Assembly: GCA_008933805.1 (NCBI GenBank)
Contig: WBUH01000002.1
Span: forward strand, 215,443 to 279,442
From: Bacteroidota bacterium
Lineage (GTDB): Bacteria; Bacteroidota; Bacteroidia; UBA8524
Direction of reading: 5' to 3'
Length of the DNA: 64,000 nucleotides
Part shown: piece after piece, positions 61,375 to 64,000 of the stretch
Numbering within the stretch: position 1 is the first letter of the stretch
Layout of the letters: each line of letters opens with the position of its first letter
Notes under the pieces: generated by a model
The model's input: only the letters and a program-made list of their open reading frames with translations
Told to the model about the DNA's origin: nothing
The model's database searches: none
Made by a program: the position numbers and the translations under genes

Positions 61375-62067
61375 ATGTTAATGAAGGCATTTATTTATTG
61401 GAGCGGAGGCAAAGATGCTACAATGGCTCTGCACGTTTTTGTGCAACAATACGGTATAGTGCCCCAATTACTGCTGTGCCGGACTTCACCTGAAGGAAGC
61501 GTAGCCGCCCATGAAATACCTGCTTCGCTTATTCAGGAGCAGGCAAAAGCGCTAAATATTCCAGTTAAAATAATTGAACTGCCCCCCTTTGCTCCCAATA
61601 CGGTGTATGAAGAAACGATGGGAGCGGTGCTACAGCAATTAGTTGTCGAAGGCTTTACCCATGCCATTTTCGGTGATATATTTTTAGAAGAGTTAAAAGC
61701 GTATCATCAAACCATACACCAACAATACGGTATCGCTTGTGTTTTCCCTTTGTGGGGCAAACCTACGCACATACTTTGTAATGAGATTATTGATAGCGGG
61801 ATTGAAACCATCATCGCTTCCGTAAACTTAAAACATTTAGCAGCAAACCTTACGGGAAATTTTTATGATGATGCGTTGATAGCTTCGTTGCCCGAAGGAG
61901 TAGATAAGTGTGGGGAGAATGGGGAGTTTCATACGTTTGTACTCAATGCCCCTCTATTTTCAAAACCTGTTAAAGTTAAAAAAAGAAACCGTGATACAGT
62001 TACTTACCACACGGGTACAGCGTACGAAACTACGATGGCGTTTATTCGGTTGGAAGTAGCTGAGTAA
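61375..62067 (+). CDS. Dph6-like ATP-pyrophosphatase (diphthine-ammonia-ligase family)
   Basis: 230 residues. PP-loop motif YWSGGKDATMALH at about 8-20, then FGDIFLEELKAYHQ and DKCGENGEFHTFVLNAPLF, the family's conserved end. In Archaea and eukaryotes relatives amidate diphthine on EF2; bacteria lack diphthamide, so the reaction here is unknown. An alternative ATG lies at 61381. The last 26 bp overlap the 3' end of convergent ribD. Confidence 0.88.
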   Translation: MLMKAFIYWSGGKDATMALHVFVQQYGIVPQLLLCRTSPEGSVAAHEIPASLIQEQAKALNIPVKIIELPPFAPNTVYEETMGAVLQQLVVEGFTHAIFGDIFLEELKAYHQTIHQQYGIACVFPLWGKPTHILCNEIIDSGIETIIASVNLKHLAANLTGNFYDDALIASLPEGVDKCGENGEFHTFVLNAPLFSKPVKVKKRNRDTVTYHTGTAYETTMAFIRLEVAE

Positions 62068-63082
62068 TTGTATCACTACCTAACGTTTGGGTAGTAAACA
62101 CAGAGCCGTTTATGTGGGGAGCCTCAATTCCGTGACCCCAAGTTTTATCCGAAGTAATCACTAAGGCTTCATCCCAAAGTCGGACATCAATAAACTGCTG
62201 TAATGTGGCTGCGCCACCCTCCACCAATACCGATTGAATATTGTGTTTGTTAAGCCCCTCTAAAACCTCCGGTATAAGCGGTTGTTCAAAATCAGTTTTG
62301 CAATAATGTATGTGCCCGTCTTCTTGCTCGATTGTTTCATTAAAAACAATTACCCGTGCATCATCTTTAAAAATGTTGAACGTTTTAGGGACTTCCAACT
62401 TACGGTCAATTAATACCCTTGTCGGGTTTTTTCCTTGCCAAAGCCTTGCTGTAAGCGAAGGATTGTCCAGCAAGGCTGTATTTTTTCCAACCAAAATGGC
62501 GTCTTCTTCGGTACGTAAGCGGTGCACCCAAATATTGGTTTCGGCATTGCTAATCCCTTTGTCCAAGTCGTTTTCATTGGGCAAGCGGCCTATAAAACCA
62601 TCGGCAGTTTGTGCCCATTTCAGCAATACATAGGGACGCTTTTTTTCATTAAAACAAAAGAAACGGCGGTTTTGATAGCGGCATTCCTCTTCAAGTACTC
62701 CTACCGTTACCTCAATGCCCGCATTTTTAAGTTTTTCAATCCCTTTACCGGCTACCAAACTAAAAGTATCGGTAGTACCTATTACCACCCGTTTTAATTG
62801 GTGTTTTGTTATCAAATCAGCACAGGGCGGTGTTTTTCCGTAATGGGCACAAGGCTCCAACGTTACATATAATGTGCTTTGCGGTAGGAGGCTTTTATCA
62901 GCTACCGCGTTTATTGCATTCACTTCGGCATGGGCTTGGCCGTATGCGTGGTGGTAGCCTTCGCCCACAATAACACCATTGTGCACTACAACACAGCCTA
63001 CCAAAGGGTTGGTACTCACCCGTCCTGCCCCTAATTGGGCAAGTTGCAGGCAGCGTTCCATGTATAATTCGTCAGTGGTCAA
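62042..63082 (-). CDS. ribD: Bifunctional riboflavin biosynthesis protein RibD
   Basis: 346 residues. N-terminal zinc deaminase domain (HAEV, H51 and E53; PCAHYGKTPPC, C78 and C87) and C-terminal reductase domain (YVLLKWAQTADGFIGR, then VLIDRKLEVPK and SVLVEGGAATLQQFI). Converts the GTP-derived pyrimidine to 5-amino-6-ribitylamino-uracil phosphate. The start at TTG 63082 keeps the usual 7-8 residues before YMERCLQLA; an ATG at 63061 would remove them. The 3' end overlaps the Dph6-like gene by 26 bp. Confidence 0.95.
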   Translation of the reverse strand: MTTDELYMERCLQLAQLGAGRVSTNPLVGCVVVHNGVIVGEGYHHAYGQAHAEVNAINAVADKSLLPQSTLYVTLEPCAHYGKTPPCADLITKHQLKRVVIGTTDTFSLVAGKGIEKLKNAGIEVTVGVLEEECRYQNRRFFCFNEKKRPYVLLKWAQTADGFIGRLPNENDLDKGISNAETNIWVHRLRTEEDAILVGKNTALLDNPSLTARLWQGKNPTRVLIDRKLEVPKTFNIFKDDARVIVFNETIEQEDGHIHYCKTDFEQPLIPEVLEGLNKHNIQSVLVEGGAATLQQFIDVRLWDEALVITSDKTWGHGIEAPHINGSVFTTQTLGSDTITQLLPTE

Positions 63083-63233
63083 GTGTATTAATTTAAAAAA
63101 GGCCGTATTTTGGTGTTAAAATTGCAACAAAAATAGGCATTCACAGGCCAATAACAGGCCTTAATAACAACATACTATTCTTACTTTAGCCAACAATATC
63201 ACACTTTTTGCAAAGCAGCAGCAATGCTCGCTG

Positions 63234-64000
63234 GTGTTGCAAAATATCTACCCCAAAAACGAGGCCGACAGTATTGTGCAATACGTATTTACCGAGGTGC
63301 TGAAACTTAGCCCTGTGCAATTACGCATGAACAAAGATGAAATACTAAAACCCATTGAAGCCGAAGCGATAGACCTTGTGTTGCAACGCTTGCTTACCCA
63401 CGAGCCCGTGCAGTATATTTTGGGGGTAGCCTACTTTTACGGCCTGCGTTTGGTGGTTCATCCGGGGGTATTGATACCCCGACGGGAAACCGAAGAGTTG
63501 GTAGAGTTGATTGTGAAACAAAATACGGCAGCCGCCCCTCGTATGCTTGATATTGGAACGGGTAGCGGGTGTATAGCTATTACACTGAAACACAGTTTAC
63601 CTGCGGCTGAGGTATATGCTATTGATGCTTCAGAAACTGCTGTGCGACTGGCAAGGCAAAATGCTTTGAGTTTGCTGCAACGCGATAAAGAGAATAAGTT
63701 TTTGCTGCGCGATATTTTTGATACTGCTTGGTGGGATGAGCTGGGGAGTTTTGATACCATTGTATCAAACCCGCCTTATGTAACTGAAAGTGAAAAGGCA
63801 GAAATGCAGCCCAATGTGCTGGCGTTTGAACCGGCTGAGGCTCTTTTTGTGCCTGATGCCGACCCGTTGAGGTATTACAGTACCATTGCTGATTTTGCGT
63901 TAGTAAACTTAAATGCAGGCGGTAAGTTGTATTTTGAAATTAACGAGCAATTTGGTGTTGAAACCAAGCAAATGCTTGAAAAGAAAGGCTTTGTGCCTGT
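63234..64000 (+). CDS. prmC: Release-factor glutamine methyltransferase PrmC (partial, runs off the window)
   Basis: Open frame from 63168 to the window end. It reads an N-terminal PrmC helix domain (LQNIYPKNEADSIVQYVF), then PVQYILGVAYFYG, VLIPRRETEEL, the SAM motif LDIGTGSGCIAI and the catalytic SNPPYVTESEK. It methylates the GGQ glutamine of peptide release factors. The first conventional start in frame is GTG 63234 (or TTG 63237); homologs usually begin about a dozen residues earlier, where only ATC (63198) or ATT (63177) is available. First ATG is 63327. Confidence 0.9.
   Translation, partial: MLQNIYPKNEADSIVQYVFTEVLKLSPVQLRMNKDEILKPIEAEAIDLVLQRLLTHEPVQYILGVAYFYGLRLVVHPGVLIPRRETEELVELIVKQNTAAAPRMLDIGTGSGCIAITLKHSLPAAEVYAIDASETAVRLARQNALSLLQRDKENKFLLRDIFDTAWWDELGSFDTIVSNPPYVTESEKAEMQPNVLAFEPAEALFVPDADPLRYYSTIADFALVNLNAGGKLYFEINEQFGVETKQMLEKKGFVP

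Overview
The window is a piece of a Bacteroidota chromosome. Three independent lines support this. First, at least five predicted secreted proteins end in type IX secretion (T9SS) sorting domains: type A ends on a kelch/Ig protein and an endonuclease I, and gliding-motility-type (type B) ends on PKD-repeat proteins. Second, promoters throughout carry the Bacteroidota -7 element TAnnTTTG, usually only 4-10 nt from the start codon, with few Shine-Dalgarno sequences. Third, families typical of the phylum are present: an outer-membrane-beta-barrel TonB receptor, DUF5606, a Bacteroidota-style SdhCAB, SppA and AsmA. I would not assign it below phylum. No rRNA, tRNA or CRISPR array was seen.

Layout. 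1-10 kb: lipB and yraN (divergent), a secreted nuclease, a TonB-type receptor, miaE, DUF5606, an AraC regulator, two small membrane proteins behind a CRP-like palindrome, and a divergent oxidoreductase/HxlR pair. 10-13.3 kb: a PLD-type nuclease and a PcrA/UvrD helicase. 13.4-23.6 kb: large T9SS cargo proteins around an M20 dipeptidase and riboflavin synthase. 23.7-28.9 kb: sdhCAB and purB. 28.9-29.8 kb: an IS200-type HUH transposase flanked by palindromic repeats. 29.8-36.8 kb: secreted endonuclease I, sppA, an AsmA-family protein and a lipoprotein. 37-43.6 kb: a tetR-tolC-adaptor-RND efflux operon. 43.8-52.3 kb: a PAP2 phosphatase and two giant PKD proteins. 52.3-64 kb: housekeeping genes (ffh, pdxH, a 30S THX-like small protein, fabI, msrA, an RRM protein, an RsmB-type methyltransferase, ribD and the start of prmC).

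How the genes work together. SdhCAB is a complete complex II. The efflux operon carries its own TetR repressor and a cluster of GAAAC/GTTTC half-sites in its control region. RibE and RibD are riboflavin enzymes about 43 kb apart. The PKD/CHU_C proteins are surface or adhesion cargo for a T9SS encoded elsewhere.

The most unusual signals are: (1) a REP/transposase module, in which three composite palindromic units surround a single-domain HUH transposase; (2) a dispersed family of degenerate 7-bp tandem repeats, two copies arranged as inverted arrays between genes and a related one inside lipB; (3) a perfect TGTGTGA-N6-TCACACA operator placed as a class II activator site upstream of an apparently leaderless 31-residue membrane peptide; (4) many near-leaderless promoters and two overlapping divergent promoter pairs. 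Every function below is read from motifs, without database searches.
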